DNA of 64,000 bases from Bacteroidales bacterium (GTDB taxonomy: Bacteria; Bacteroidota; Bacteroidia; Bacteroidales; UBA10428), in assembly GCA_016933335.1 (NCBI GenBank), contig JAFGBD010000027.1:37913-101912 (forward strand), given 5' to 3'. A program made the position numbers and the translations under genes. The notes under the pieces are model-generated. The model worked only from the letters and a program-made list of their open reading frames with translations, did not search any database and was not told the DNA's origin. Shown here one piece after another: positions 37,052-46,368 of this stretch (positions are counted from its first letter, which is position 1; every line of letters starts with the position of its first letter).

Positions 37052-39040
37052 TTGGATGTAGCAAAGACAATTGTTTTTACAGGCTTTCTGTGTATGCTGT
37101 TTCTTCAAACTCAGGCAGACTGTTATTCATATGAATCACAAGCAGTCAGTAACAGGGCCGTACAGGAGAGCGCAAGTTTTTCATATGTTAATCAGCCTCA
37201 GATAATCAGCAGTAGTGCGTCACAGTTTTTTTTTATGAGCATATCGGATGGTACTGGTCTTACCGGAGGTGCCTATCAGGGATCACCGGGTATCCTGAAT
37301 CAATCCGGTCAGAGTTCTTTTATTCTCTCTCATAATACAGGCAAGTCATGCTGGTTTGTATTGTTATTGTTCAGCCTGGTCGGAGGTCTTGGCCTGTTCC
37401 TTTTCGGGATGATGATCATGAGCAATGGTCTGCAGAAATCTGCCGGCAGTCAGATGAGAAGCATCCTCAGCAAGCTTACCTATAACCGTTATATTGCACT
37501 TGTTGTCGGTGCCTTTGTAACAATGATTCTTCAAAGCAGCAGTGCCACCACTGTCATGCTTGTCAGCTTTGTAAATTCAAGGCTTCTGAGGTTCAGGCAG
37601 ACGATCGGGATATTCCTTGGTGCAGCGGTCGGCTCAACGGTAACAGCCCAGATTATTGCCCTCAGGATAACCGATTATGCTTTGCTACTGATCGGAACAG
37701 GTTTTTTTGTGCATATCTCCTCAAAGAAAACAAGCATTAAAAACCTGGGTGAATCAATACTTGGATTTGGCATTTTGTTTTTTGGAATGCATATCATGTC
37801 TGAAACCATGTATCCTTTGCGTTCATTTCAGCCTTTTCTGGATTTATTGATCCGGCTTGAGAATCCGGTAACCGGAATTCTGGCAGGTGCGGTTCTGACA
37901 GCCATTATACAGAGCAGTGCTGCATTTATCGGTATTATGATTATATTGTCCGTTCAGGGATTACTTACCATGGAGTCCGTAATCCCTCTTTTAATAGGTG
38001 CAAACCTGGGCACTGCCATTACTGCGATACTTGCAAGCCTTCAATCGACACGTGAATCAAAACAGGTAGCTCTGGCATATACAATGTTCAAGGCTTCAGG
38101 GGCGATTATTCTTATCTGGTGGATACCGGAGTTCATCCAGCTGGTTGAAAGAATCACCTCAATTTTCATTCAACCCTCAGCAGCACTGAATAATATCCGG
38201 TCTTCTGCCATGCCGCACAAAATAGCAAATGCACATACAATTTACAATCTGATACTTGCAGGTGTGTTCCTTCCATTTGTGGGGCCGTTCGAGAAGCTGA
38301 TAAACCTGATCCTGCCTGCAAAATCAGGATATATAGATATCTACAGAATAAAATACCTCGACGAAAGCATGATTAAAACACCTTTGCTGGCGCTTAATCT
38401 GGCCAAACAGGAAGTGCTGCGCATGATGCGAAAGGTTTTTGAGATGACAGAGCTGATCATTGTGCCATTTCTTGAAAAAAAGACTTCAGTTATGGGGGAG
38501 ATCGAAGATCGTGAAAACCAGGTTGATTTTTTAAGAGACAGCATTAATGAATACCTTTTAAAAATCACAAGGGAATCTGCGGGTACATCCATAATGGAAG
38601 AGGCATTCCAAATGACATATGCAGTAAAGGAGTTTGAACAGATGGGTGATATCATCTCAACAAATCTCAAGGAAAAGGCAATCGAATGGTGCAACAGCAG
38701 TGCTTGTTTTTCAGCCAAAGGAAAGGAGGAACTGATTGAGTATCACAGGCTGACCCTGGATCAGATCTCAAAAGCCATTGAGCTTTATCACAATTATGAT
38801 CCGGAAGATGCAAAAAAGGTCAGCCTCAGGGATGCAAAAAAGATCAAAAATTATTACAAAGAATACAGGAATCATACCTTTGAGCTGGAGAAACATCATT
38901 TTGAAAGGTTAAAAGGCAGGGTTAAAGAGTCTCTGAAGAGCAGTAAGACACACCTTGAACTGATCACCATGCTAAAAGTCATTGGAAGTCATGCAACCAA
39001 TACAGCGCGAATATTTCTGACCCAAACAACCAAAACCTGA
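37052..39040 (+). CDS. Na/Pi cotransporter family protein with PhoU-like tail
   Basis: A 662-residue sodium-phosphate cotransporter of the NptA/YjbB type. Two copies of the signature QSSSATT (161-167) and IQSSAAFIG (about 293) line the transport path among 8-9 helices. The last 200 or so residues are a helical PhoU-like domain. Before the first transport helix there is an unusual 100-residue leader with a signal-like segment and Ser-rich extracytoplasmic stretch. The frame opens at TTG 37052, with GGAGG seven bases before it, a rare Shine-Dalgarno in this window. No ATG in frame is close. An overlapping downstream ATG at 37094 is possible. Confidence 0.85.
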   Translation: MDVAKTIVFTGFLCMLFLQTQADCYSYESQAVSNRAVQESASFSYVNQPQIISSSASQFFFMSISDGTGLTGGAYQGSPGILNQSGQSSFILSHNTGKSCWFVLLLFSLVGGLGLFLFGMMIMSNGLQKSAGSQMRSILSKLTYNRYIALVVGAFVTMILQSSSATTVMLVSFVNSRLLRFRQTIGIFLGAAVGSTVTAQIIALRITDYALLLIGTGFFVHISSKKTSIKNLGESILGFGILFFGMHIMSETMYPLRSFQPFLDLLIRLENPVTGILAGAVLTAIIQSSAAFIGIMIILSVQGLLTMESVIPLLIGANLGTAITAILASLQSTRESKQVALAYTMFKASGAIILIWWIPEFIQLVERITSIFIQPSAALNNIRSSAMPHKIANAHTIYNLILAGVFLPFVGPFEKLINLILPAKSGYIDIYRIKYLDESMIKTPLLALNLAKQEVLRMMRKVFEMTELIIVPFLEKKTSVMGEIEDRENQVDFLRDSINEYLLKITRESAGTSIMEEAFQMTYAVKEFEQMGDIISTNLKEKAIEWCNSSACFSAKGKEELIEYHRLTLDQISKAIELYHNYDPEDAKKVSLRDAKKIKNYYKEYRNHTFELEKHHFERLKGRVKESLKSSKTHLELITMLKVIGSHATNTARIFLTQTTKT

Positions 39041-39043
39041 TAC

Positions 39044-39724
39044 ATGACACAAATCAGTCCTAAAATTGAAAAAAGCTGGAAAGAAATACTGGCTGATGAA
39101 TTCAATGCTGATTATTTTATGCTGTTGAAGGAGTTTCTGGTGAAAGAAAAGCAAAAATACAGGGTTTACCCTCCCGGACCTTTGATATTTAACGCCTTTA
39201 ACTGCACTTCGTTTCACCAGGTAAAAGTTGTGTTACTGGGACAGGATCCTTATCATGGCAGGGGACAGGCACATGGTTTATGTTTCTCGGTACCGGACGG
39301 GATACCTCAGCCACCATCGCTGGTAAATATTTTCAGGGAACTGAATTCAGATCTGGGGATCAGGGCCCCGGTATCGGGTAATCTTGAGAAATGGGCCAGG
39401 CAGGGAGTTTTGTTACTGAATGCAACCCTTACCGTAAGGGCAAACCAGCCTGGTTCTCATCAGGGCAAAGGCTGGGAAATTTTTACCGATGCTGTAATCA
39501 AAAACATTTCGCAAAAGCGTGCCGGCATCGTTTTTTTGCTTTGGGGAAAATATGCCCAGGCAAAAGAAGCATTGATAGATACCAAGAAACATTATATACT
39601 CAGGGCAGCACATCCATCCCCGTATTCGGCAACAAACGGGTTTTTCGGATGCGGGCATTTCTCAAAAACAAATGAGATATTGCAGCGACATGGACTGGAA
39701 AATATTGACTGGGCATTACAATGA
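39044..39724 (+). CDS. ung: Uracil-DNA glycosylase
   Basis: A 226-residue family 1 UDG that removes uracil from DNA. The water-activating loop GQDPYHGRGQAHGLCFSV and the C-terminal HPSPYSA (family HPSPLSA) are intact. It begins 3 bases after the transporter stop, so the two genes are probably co-transcribed despite unrelated roles. Convergent with the hybrid kinase. Confidence 0.97.
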   Translation: MTQISPKIEKSWKEILADEFNADYFMLLKEFLVKEKQKYRVYPPGPLIFNAFNCTSFHQVKVVLLGQDPYHGRGQAHGLCFSVPDGIPQPPSLVNIFRELNSDLGIRAPVSGNLEKWARQGVLLLNATLTVRANQPGSHQGKGWEIFTDAVIKNISQKRAGIVFLLWGKYAQAKEALIDTKKHYILRAAHPSPYSATNGFFGCGHFSKTNEILQRHGLENIDWALQ

Positions 39725-39757
39725 CCGCGGATACAGATAAAAACCACAGTACTGATC

Positions 39758-40939
39758 TTAAGCAGTAGAGAAAACAAGTCTGGTAAGCGCTCCTCCTTTG
39801 GTTTTATTCTGTATCTCAATGGAGGCATCCATCAGATCGAGAATGATTTTTGCGGTTGCCAGTCCGATTCCGAAACCGTAAAACTCTTCATCTATGTTAT
39901 CGGCGCTCAGAAGATCGAAAAGATGTTCCCTGGCTTTTTCAGAATATCCGGGACCATTATCAGCTACTTCCAGTCTGATCCGGCTATTGTCCCCGGACGC
40001 TCTGATCTCAACGATACCATTATCCGGTGAGAATTTTATCGCATTATCAAGCACAATGCCGATACAGGCACAGATCAGCTTCTTATCCGCCAGGATGAAA
40101 AGGTCTTCAGGAACAGGACCGACTTTGATTTGTATATCTCGTTCCTGTTTCTCAAAATTCTGTAATGCTTCATTGATGCAATCAGAAAGGCTGACTCTTT
40201 CCTGCCTGAGCTGATAATTTTCTGTACGGACCTCAGTGAACAGCAGTGACAGTTCTGAAAGTTTTACCAGTCGCTTAACCAGGAAATCGATGGATCTGAT
40301 ATACTCTTTTTCTTCAGGATTTTCGACTATTTCACTTAAGATCCTGACGAAACCGTGAATACCTTGTAACGGAGTCCGGAGCTCATGATTGATATGTCTG
40401 ATAAACTCATTTTTTGCCTTATCAAGATTTGACAGTTCTTTATAAGCTTTCGAAAGATTTTTGTTGGCAATGGTCAGATTATCATTTAAGGTCTGCAGCT
40501 GAACTGTTCTTTCAATTACTTTTTCTTCCAGGATCTGGTTAAGATGTTTGAGCTCATCTGACTGTCTCCGGAGCTCAATATGTGTGTTGACCCTTGATAC
40601 CAGTTCAGAGGTATTGAAGGGTTTTGATATATAGTCCACAGCACCCGCCTCAAAGCCTTTTAGAATGTCTTCATTTTCACCTTTGGCAGTAAGGAATATA
40701 ATGGGTATTTCCCTGGTTGAATCATCTTCCTTAAGTATCCGGCACACCTCATAGCCATCCATAAGGGGCATGGCAACATCCAGCAATATCAGATCAGGAT
40801 GTTTTTCGCGCGTGATATCGATGGCGTCCTGACCATTTGTGGCAACAATTATCCGGAATCCTTCGTTATAAAGAATATCGCTTACAAAGTTCAGATTTCC
40901 TGGAATGTCATCAACAATAAGAATCTCAGGGTTGGTCAT
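39758..40939 (-). CDS. Soluble hybrid response regulator-histidine kinase
   Basis: A 393-residue protein with the order receiver, coiled coil, kinase. The receiver (1-120) has Asp10/Asp11, phospho-acceptor Asp54 in LILLDVAMP and Lys106 in SKPFNTS. A coiled coil (about 125-175) leads to HisKA with His185 in NHELRTPLQG, then a HATPase with DNAIKFS, VADNGPGYS and YGFGIGLATAK. No membrane segment or sensor domain is seen, so the receiver itself is likely the input, fed by another kinase. Stand-alone gene with no matched regulator. Confidence 0.9.
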   Translation of the reverse strand: MTNPEILIVDDIPGNLNFVSDILYNEGFRIIVATNGQDAIDITREKHPDLILLDVAMPLMDGYEVCRILKEDDSTREIPIIFLTAKGENEDILKGFEAGAVDYISKPFNTSELVSRVNTHIELRRQSDELKHLNQILEEKVIERTVQLQTLNDNLTIANKNLSKAYKELSNLDKAKNEFIRHINHELRTPLQGIHGFVRILSEIVENPEEKEYIRSIDFLVKRLVKLSELSLLFTEVRTENYQLRQERVSLSDCINEALQNFEKQERDIQIKVGPVPEDLFILADKKLICACIGIVLDNAIKFSPDNGIVEIRASGDNSRIRLEVADNGPGYSEKAREHLFDLLSADNIDEEFYGFGIGLATAKIILDLMDASIEIQNKTKGGALTRLVFSTA

Positions 40940-41207
40940 ATATTCATCCTCCTCGTTATATCATCTGGTGTCTGGCAGAAATCTTCTTGAATTGAAAAAT
41001 AAGAAAAATTTGCCACACCTGAAAATCATTTTTTATACCGGATGAAATTAACAAAAGATACAATAAATCAGAAGGCCCTGCAATAATTATCACTGATTTC
41101 ATACGCAGATAATTTTGTTTTTAATGGTCGTACAGAACCTCCATGTTGCATATTATATTCATACTTATTTGTGTTTGAATAACATGGACGTTTCATGTGA
41201 TTATATT

Positions 41208-41257
41208 TTACTTTCGGTGAGCTCATCCCGATTCATCGGGATTTGGTCATTACCTAT
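41208..41257. mobile_element. 50-bp structured element with 12-bp flanking direct repeats
   Basis: The copies TGTGATTATATT at 41196-41207 and 41258-41269 bracket a 50-bp core. The core contains TACTTTCGGTGAGCTC (41209-41224), one base different from part of the 76-bp repeats at 12 kb, and a perfect hairpin ATCCCGAT-TC-ATCGGGAT (41225-41232, 41235-41242). The layout is that of a miniature transposable element with target duplication, but it is small and has no terminal inverted repeats that I can establish. An insertion of a repetitive hairpin element is the simplest reading. Confidence 0.4.
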
Positions 41258-41372
41258 TGTGATTATATTGAAAATAATGCCATGAAAGTATCATTGATTA
41301 TTAATCATCTTTATTGTTGATAATTGCTTTAAAATAGAAGGAAGCATACCGGATTTTATTCCGGCAGAATTA

Positions 41373-41380
41373 TAAATTTG
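41373..41380 (+). promoter_or_regulatory. Predicted -7 box of the Cys-rich protein gene
   Basis: TAAATTTG matches TAnnTTTG exactly, 42 bases before the preferred ATG at 41422. It argues against the TTG at 41392 as start, which would sit very close to the predicted transcription start near 41387. Confidence 0.4.
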
Positions 41381-41421
41381 TAACAGGTATTTTGTTTGTA
41401 AAATATTCCAATTATATTGCC

Positions 41422-41664
41422 ATGGAAGAAAAGATCTGTCCGAAAACACCCAAATGTCCTATTTTTCAGGGGATTTTAAAAGGCACCGAGTTTACAGAGA
41501 CTTATAAAAGACTGTATTGTGAGGCAGGAGAAGAAGGCAGGAACCGTTGTAAGCGGTACCAGGTAGCCCTCAGGGTTGGTAAATGTCCTGATAATATTCT
41601 CCCAAATTCAAGCAAAACAGTGGAGGAAATCATAGTAACTATGAAGGAGAAAGGTGAGATCTGA
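41422..41664 (+). CDS. Small cysteine-rich protein
   Basis: An 80-residue protein read from ATG 41422; the frame goes back to TTG 41392, but the ATG gives the better start MEEKICPKTPKCPIFQG. Cys residues are spaced CPKTPKCP...YC...RCKRYQ...GKCP, five or six in all. The pattern resembles the Cys-rich module seen in some signalling proteins (C-P-F-F-N ... YC ... C-A-R-Y), which probably binds a metal or iron-sulfur cluster. I can only say it is similar in layout. There is a promoter box upstream and the gene stands alone. Confidence 0.7.
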   Translation: MEEKICPKTPKCPIFQGILKGTEFTETYKRLYCEAGEEGRNRCKRYQVALRVGKCPDNILPNSSKTVEEIIVTMKEKGEI

Positions 41665-41742
41665 AACGATCTGACCGTGTAAAGAAAATGAGACAACATT
41701 GAATATCAGATAAATATGATTTGATTTTAATGAATAATAATA

Positions 41743-42066
41743 CTATTGCTCATATATAATCGCAGTACCACTGGCAGTTACCATCAGCATACTTCCGTTC
41801 TGCCCGACAGTCTCATAATCCAGATCTATGCCGATGACCGCATTGGCACCAAGTCTTCGGGCATTATCTTCCATTTCAGCCAGTGCATTATCCTTTGCTT
41901 CCCTGAGAACCTGCTCATATGAACCGGAACGTCCGCCGACAATATCACGTATGCCTGCAAAAATATCCTTGAAAAGATTGGCTCCAATAATGGCTTCACC
42001 ACTTACAAGACCGATATACCTGGTTACTTTATAACCTTCAATGGTATTTGTTGTTGTTAATAACAT
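41743..42066 (-). CDS. YbjQ family protein (heavy-metal-binding domain)
   Basis: A 107-residue protein of the YbjQ/UPF0145 family (Pfam PF01906). It forms pentamers or decamers of beta strands in structural work on the family. The sequence shows the usual [11 protein letters not shown] opening, [21 protein letters not shown] and the [12 protein letters not shown] core. It is complete and in normal length. The physiological role is unknown. Confidence 0.92.
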   Translation of the reverse strand: MLLTTTNTIEGYKVTRYIGLVSGEAIIGANLFKDIFAGIRDIVGGRSGSYEQVLREAKDNALAEMEDNARRLGANAVIGIDLDYETVGQNGSMLMVTASGTAIIYEQ

Positions 42067-42092
42067 AAAAATAAATTATAATGGTTTAAAAA

Positions 42093-42743
42093 TCAATCAA
42101 ATTCCTTTATTCTGGTAAATTCTATCAACAATAAAATGATCCCGGCTAAATACGGAATCGCAGACAGCAAGACCATATTTTCAAGAAGCGGGTAATTCAG
42201 AATATATCCCAGAGCACCCAGCAGACCTGAAATGCCGAATATGATAAAGATTGCTTTAATCCATGAATGGAGGCCGCGCTGGTTAAAGATTCCCGAAAAG
42301 ACAATAAATGATACGGATAGAAACAAATAGCCAAGATTATCAATGGCATATGCGCAGGATCCCGGATTGGCCATCAGGAAAGGTTCAATGAAAGCGGATT
42401 CTGATTCTGAAATATTCCGGGTAATCATTCCCAGCTGTATAAAATAGTTAATCCCAGAACAAACCATGTAGCCTGCACCGAATAATATACCTGTCAGAGC
42501 AGTGATTTTTTTCCCGCTGTCTGCATAAAAGTAAAGAGCTGCAAAAAGAGGGATATTGGCCAGTACCAGCAAAAAAGCCGGTATGACAGGAATAAGATCC
42601 CTGGATCTGAATTCATGAAGATATGAGGATGCTGACTGATAATCCTTCTGCGGGAAAAGTATGATGGTAATCCCGAATATGATGGTCAGCAAAATGATTG
42701 AGATGGCAGCTGCAATTCCTGTTCTTTTCAGTGAAGTTTGCAT
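42093..42743 (-). CDS. Multi-pass membrane protein, DUF4386-like
   Basis: A 216-residue protein read from ATG 42743. The frame continues to 42866 but that part is polar and Cys-containing and does not look like a natural N-terminus. There are about six or seven helices, among them IAAAISIILLTIIFGITII, LIPVIPAFLLVLANIPLFAALYFY and YLFLSVSFIVFSGIF. The pattern fits DUF4386-type membrane proteins of unknown role. It is divergent from the two-component genes and 26 bp past ybjQ on the same strand. Confidence 0.75.
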   Translation of the reverse strand: MQTSLKRTGIAAAISIILLTIIFGITIILFPQKDYQSASSYLHEFRSRDLIPVIPAFLLVLANIPLFAALYFYADSGKKITALTGILFGAGYMVCSGINYFIQLGMITRNISESESAFIEPFLMANPGSCAYAIDNLGYLFLSVSFIVFSGIFNQRGLHSWIKAIFIIFGISGLLGALGYILNYPLLENMVLLSAIPYLAGIILLLIEFTRIKEFD

Positions 42744-42973
42744 TGTATGCTTTTTGGCCTGTAAATTTAAACATATTCTGCAATTGATATCTGCCGCATA
42801 CGTTTTAAATGTTGCCGGTGATGCAATAACAGGAAGGATTGATAAGTGAACAGAGCTCTGCAGCAACCAGAATTGACAGTTGAATAAATATTCCGGTTAT
42901 TATTGTGTTTGGTTCTTTAAAATCATAAATTTCGAATTGATTATCGTATATCAACAGTCAAAAGCTTATTTCC

Positions 42974-43924
42974 ATGGTAACACAAATACTCTATATTGTA
43001 TCGATTGTCCTTCAGGTTTTTGTCGCCATACTGGCCATCAGGTTTATCTCATTTACGAAGCTGAAATTTTCGTGGGTGCTCATATCATTCGGATTTATTT
43101 TAATGGCCTTCAGAAGATTCATCGAATTGTCTGCATTTCTGAATACCAAATATTATGAGGAACTCTCTATGCTCAGCAACTGGGTTGGAATCGCAACCTC
43201 TGTGGTCATAGCCATTGGAGTATGGCTTATAAGGGACATATTTTACACACTCAGGATAGCTGAAGTTGAAAGGCAGCGTGCCGAAAGAAAAGTGTTAACA
43301 GCCATCATCAATACAGAGGAGAAAGAAAGAAGAAGATTTGCTGAAGACATGCATGATGGTCTCGGTCCCATGTTATCTACTATTAAACTGTATGTTAATG
43401 AATTAACTTCGGAAGATATCCCACAGGCCGAGAAAAGTGATTATGTCAATTATATCAATCAGCTGATTGATGATGCAGTGACGGATATCCGCACCATGTC
43501 AGACAATCTTACCCCCCGTGTCATCCACGAGTACGGACTGATATCAGCCATTGAGGAGTTTTGTAAAAGCATTTCACGTACACAAAAATTATCCATTAGA
43601 TTTAAAAAGCCCGGGAAGAAACCGGAACTAAGAAAACATGTTGAAATAAATCTTTACCGGATAGTCAACGAGTTACTGAATAATACCATTAAACATGCTG
43701 AAGCAAAATCAGTTGATCTGTCCATTGCAATAAAAGGTAAAAATCTGTTGTTTAGCTATGCGGATGATGGCAAAGGTTTTAACTATAACTTACAGAAGCT
43801 GAGATCGAAGGGTGAAGGCATTAATAATATCATGACAAGGGTAAAATCCGTCAACGGATCGGCAAAAATTCTCAGTGAACAGGGGAAAGGATTCAGGATA
43901 ATGATTGAAATTCCTGTTAAATAG
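42974..43924 (+). CDS. NarX-type sensor histidine kinase
   Basis: A 316-residue kinase of the HPK7 (NarX/DegS) group. Three membrane helices lie at about 4-24, 32-50 and 70-90, with almost no periplasmic loop, so the signal may come from the membrane or from helix contacts. The dimerisation/phospho-acceptor domain has EEKERRRFAEDMHDGLGPML (His127), and the HATPase contains NELLNNTIKHA, SYADDGKGFNY and GEGINNI. It is paired with the LuxR-type regulator 81 bases downstream. Confidence 0.92.
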   Translation: MVTQILYIVSIVLQVFVAILAIRFISFTKLKFSWVLISFGFILMAFRRFIELSAFLNTKYYEELSMLSNWVGIATSVVIAIGVWLIRDIFYTLRIAEVERQRAERKVLTAIINTEEKERRRFAEDMHDGLGPMLSTIKLYVNELTSEDIPQAEKSDYVNYINQLIDDAVTDIRTMSDNLTPRVIHEYGLISAIEEFCKSISRTQKLSIRFKKPGKKPELRKHVEINLYRIVNELLNNTIKHAEAKSVDLSIAIKGKNLLFSYADDGKGFNYNLQKLRSKGEGINNIMTRVKSVNGSAKILSEQGKGFRIMIEIPVK

Positions 43925-44005
43925 TATGAACAGGAGTGAAGGATAATCATATCTTTTTGGGTGAAAGAGAATAAATTCATAAATTTATGCACATTTAATA
44001 GTCAG

Positions 44006-44662
44006 ATGATGAGTAATATCAGAATCATCATTGCAGATGATCATGAGATTTTCAGAAAAGGTCTCAAAGTAGTTCTGGCCAGGCTAAAGAACATTGATAT
44101 TATCGGCGAAGCTACTTCAGGAGATGAGGTTATGAATCTTCTCGATGAGTCAGAAGCTGATATTGTATTAATGGATATTGAAATGCCCCGGATGAATGGT
44201 ATAGAGGCGACAAGGCAAATCAGCCAGAAGTATCCTGATGTGAGAGTGCTGGCGCTGACCATGTTTAACAATGACCATTATATCCAGGATATGCTTGATG
44301 CCGGTGCAAAAGGGTTTCTGCTTAAAAATGTAACCAAGGATATTCTTGATAAAGCTTTGAATTCAGTTGCAACGGGCAACACATATTATTCAGATGAATT
44401 ATTTAATTTTTTCACCAAGAAGATAACTGCTGAAACCGTCGACAATAAGCCCGGATTATCATTAACAAGACGTGAAAAGGAGATATTACAGCTTATCTGT
44501 GACGGGTTTGCCAACAAAGATATTGCTAAAAAGCTCAGTATATGCGAAAGGACTGTTATAGGACATAAATCCAACCTGCTGTCAAAAACAGGTTGCAGGA
44601 ATACCGTTGCTTTGATTTCTTATGCCATTAAGAACAAGCTTGTTGAGGTCTGGCGATCCTAA
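44006..44662 (+). CDS. NarL/FixJ-type response regulator
   Basis: About 217 residues: a receiver (phospho-acceptor Asp in ADIVLMDIEMP, and KG-type Lys near LLKNVTKD) and a LuxR-type helix-turn-helix (LTRREKEILQLICDGFANKDIAKKL). The frame opens at GTG 43961, but the ATGs at 44006 and 44009 give the natural start MSNIRIIIADDHEIF. It follows the NarX-type kinase directly and is almost certainly its partner. The regulated genes are unknown; the divergent membrane gene and the Cys-rich gene are nearby candidates. Confidence 0.92.
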   Translation: MMSNIRIIIADDHEIFRKGLKVVLARLKNIDIIGEATSGDEVMNLLDESEADIVLMDIEMPRMNGIEATRQISQKYPDVRVLALTMFNNDHYIQDMLDAGAKGFLLKNVTKDILDKALNSVATGNTYYSDELFNFFTKKITAETVDNKPGLSLTRREKEILQLICDGFANKDIAKKLSICERTVIGHKSNLLSKTGCRNTVALISYAIKNKLVEVWRS

Positions 44663-44670
44663 AGTTAACT

Positions 44671-45957
44671 TCAGAAAGAATCTGAAAATTCAATTAAGAC
44701 TTTCACCAGTTCTGTAAATCTGCTCAGGGTAAGTGAATTGAAATCATCATTCAGATCGTGATATGCCTGCGTTCCCCCCATTGTATAAATAAAAAAATCC
44801 GGTACGCCAGCCCGGTAAAAATAACAATGATCACTGTTACAGGCCTCTCCCCTTGATTTGATATCAGGCAGGCAATTGCACGATTCATTTATCTGTCTGA
44901 TCTTTTCATACTGTTCCTTAAACACTGATCCGTTAACAATGGTAATGCCTTTTTCACCATTACCGGCAAGGTCGATATTTATCATGAATTTTATTCTTTT
45001 AAGGTCTATCGGAGGATTCTCAACAAAAAATTTCGAACCCAGCAACCCGGCTTCTTCGGCTGTAAAGGCAATAAGAATGATGGAATAATCAGGGATGTGG
45101 CAGCTGAAATAATCAGCAAGGTTTAAAATCACAGCTACACCGCTGGCATTGTCGTTAGCTCCGGGGAAATATGTTTCACTGCCCATCTGACCGAGGTGAT
45201 CATAATGTGCAGCAAAAATGAAAAATGAATCGGGTATCAGTTTACCCCTTATCAATCCTGCGAGGTTGCAAACCGGGTAATGATCAATAAACTGATTCTC
45301 AACTTCCAGCTTAACATGATTGATTTCATCGGTGTCCAGTTCAGCGTTTATTCTGACAACAGGCCTTGTTGCACATACTGTGGAAACATTCCAGCTCAGT
45401 TTCTCATCTGTCAGTTCAAGAACACCTGCAATCTTTAATCCGGGATCATATTTTAGAATCCGGATTATATCCAGGGCAAGATCTCTGTCCTTTTCATCCA
45501 TGCCGGAAGCATTTCTGAAATTAATAAGCAGGAACTTTTTTGAAGCCATTCGAAGCTTCCTGTTTATCAGTTTTGGTTGCAGCAATTCGTTTTTATCTAT
45601 TGTGATAACCGGGAATGTTCCTGATAATCCCTTTGATGCAGGATCCACAATAAATTCACTGACAGGTTCCAGAGGCCGGTTATTAATGGAGACACTGACT
45701 TTGCCCGGGAAGGTGTTTACAGGCATGGTAAAATGCTGCATGTACCCGTCGAATAAGGGTTGCAGGTTATGCTTCCTGAATTCCCCGACTATATAAGCAG
45801 CTGAAACAGCAAGGCCATCATTCACATAACCTCTGCCATGATATTCGTGCGATGACAATGTCCGGATAATTTCTCCGGCGTATTCAATATCCTGTGCAGG
45901 GGCATGGGTTGCTGCCGGTATAAAAACCGATAAAACAAAATAAAATCTCCAGGGCAC
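44671..45957 (-). CDS. M28 family exported metallopeptidase
   Basis: A zinc peptidase of about 428 residues. Zn ligands: His in AAHYDHLGQ, bridging Asp in GANDNASGV, Glu-Glu in FTAEEAGLLGS, Asp in NIDLAGNG, and His in AYHDLND. Family members are aminopeptidases and related secreted enzymes. There is no ATG start. The frame opens at TTG 45987; GTG at 45957 would give a clean signal peptide (VPWRFYFVLSVFIPAATHA then PAQD), and I take that as start. It lies 9 bases past the regulator stop on the other strand. Confidence 0.88.
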   Translation of the reverse strand: MPWRFYFVLSVFIPAATHAPAQDIEYAGEIIRTLSSHEYHGRGYVNDGLAVSAAYIVGEFRKHNLQPLFDGYMQHFTMPVNTFPGKVSVSINNRPLEPVSEFIVDPASKGLSGTFPVITIDKNELLQPKLINRKLRMASKKFLLINFRNASGMDEKDRDLALDIIRILKYDPGLKIAGVLELTDEKLSWNVSTVCATRPVVRINAELDTDEINHVKLEVENQFIDHYPVCNLAGLIRGKLIPDSFFIFAAHYDHLGQMGSETYFPGANDNASGVAVILNLADYFSCHIPDYSIILIAFTAEEAGLLGSKFFVENPPIDLKRIKFMINIDLAGNGEKGITIVNGSVFKEQYEKIRQINESCNCLPDIKSRGEACNSDHCYFYRAGVPDFFIYTMGGTQAYHDLNDDFNSLTLSRFTELVKVLIEFSDSF

Positions 45958-46154
45958 AAAAGAATTTTGACAATGGTTCAATTCCAAATTATTTTTCTGT
46001 TTTTGAAAGTATTCTTATTTCCATGATTTTTTTACCGGAACCAGCCAAACTTAATCCTTTTAAGTTTGTTAATGCTTCAGCGAAGCCTTGAACCAGGTAT
46101 GACATCAAAATTAAGCTGAAAATCAAAAAACAGTTGCTTTTTAATCAAAAAAGT

Positions 46155-46310
46155 ATGGAAACAATTGCAAAATCAAAAGTATTTAAAGCATCCGATATCA
46201 TTGCATATGCTTCCGGATCAGTTGTAAGTAAAGTCATGCCTGCCGATGTTCCGCATGCAGTCAATGCAACCGGAAAGTTCAAAATGCAGATGACAATGAT
46301 TAGGGATTGA
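46155..46310 (+). pseudogene. Collapsed cupin gene: N- and C-termini joined, core deleted
   Basis: A 51-codon frame reads METIAKSKVFKASDIIAYASGS and, soon after, MPADVPHAVNATGKFKMQMTMIRD. The first half matches the opening of small Bacteroidota cupin proteins, the second half their last 25 residues, including the MPANVPH-like segment. The intervening 55-60 residues, with the metal-binding His/Glu motif, are missing. The join keeps the reading frame, so a short peptide could still be made, but not a cupin barrel. The reading of the two halves as one cupin rests on recall of the family pattern, not on an alignment. Confidence 0.55.
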
Positions 46311-46368
46311 CAGGATGGCTCAGGAGTATTACCTGAGACACGGGATTATAGTTACATCAGAAAGCCTT

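Larger units (their letters stand above)
40940..41421. other. Intergenic region with a small repeat element
   Basis: A 482-base gap upstream of both the hybrid kinase (minus) and the Cys-rich protein (plus). It contains a short element at 41208-41257 flanked by 12-bp direct repeats, and a TAnnTTTG box at 41373-41380. I see no open frame with protein character and no tRNA-like fold in the remainder. Confidence 0.6.
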
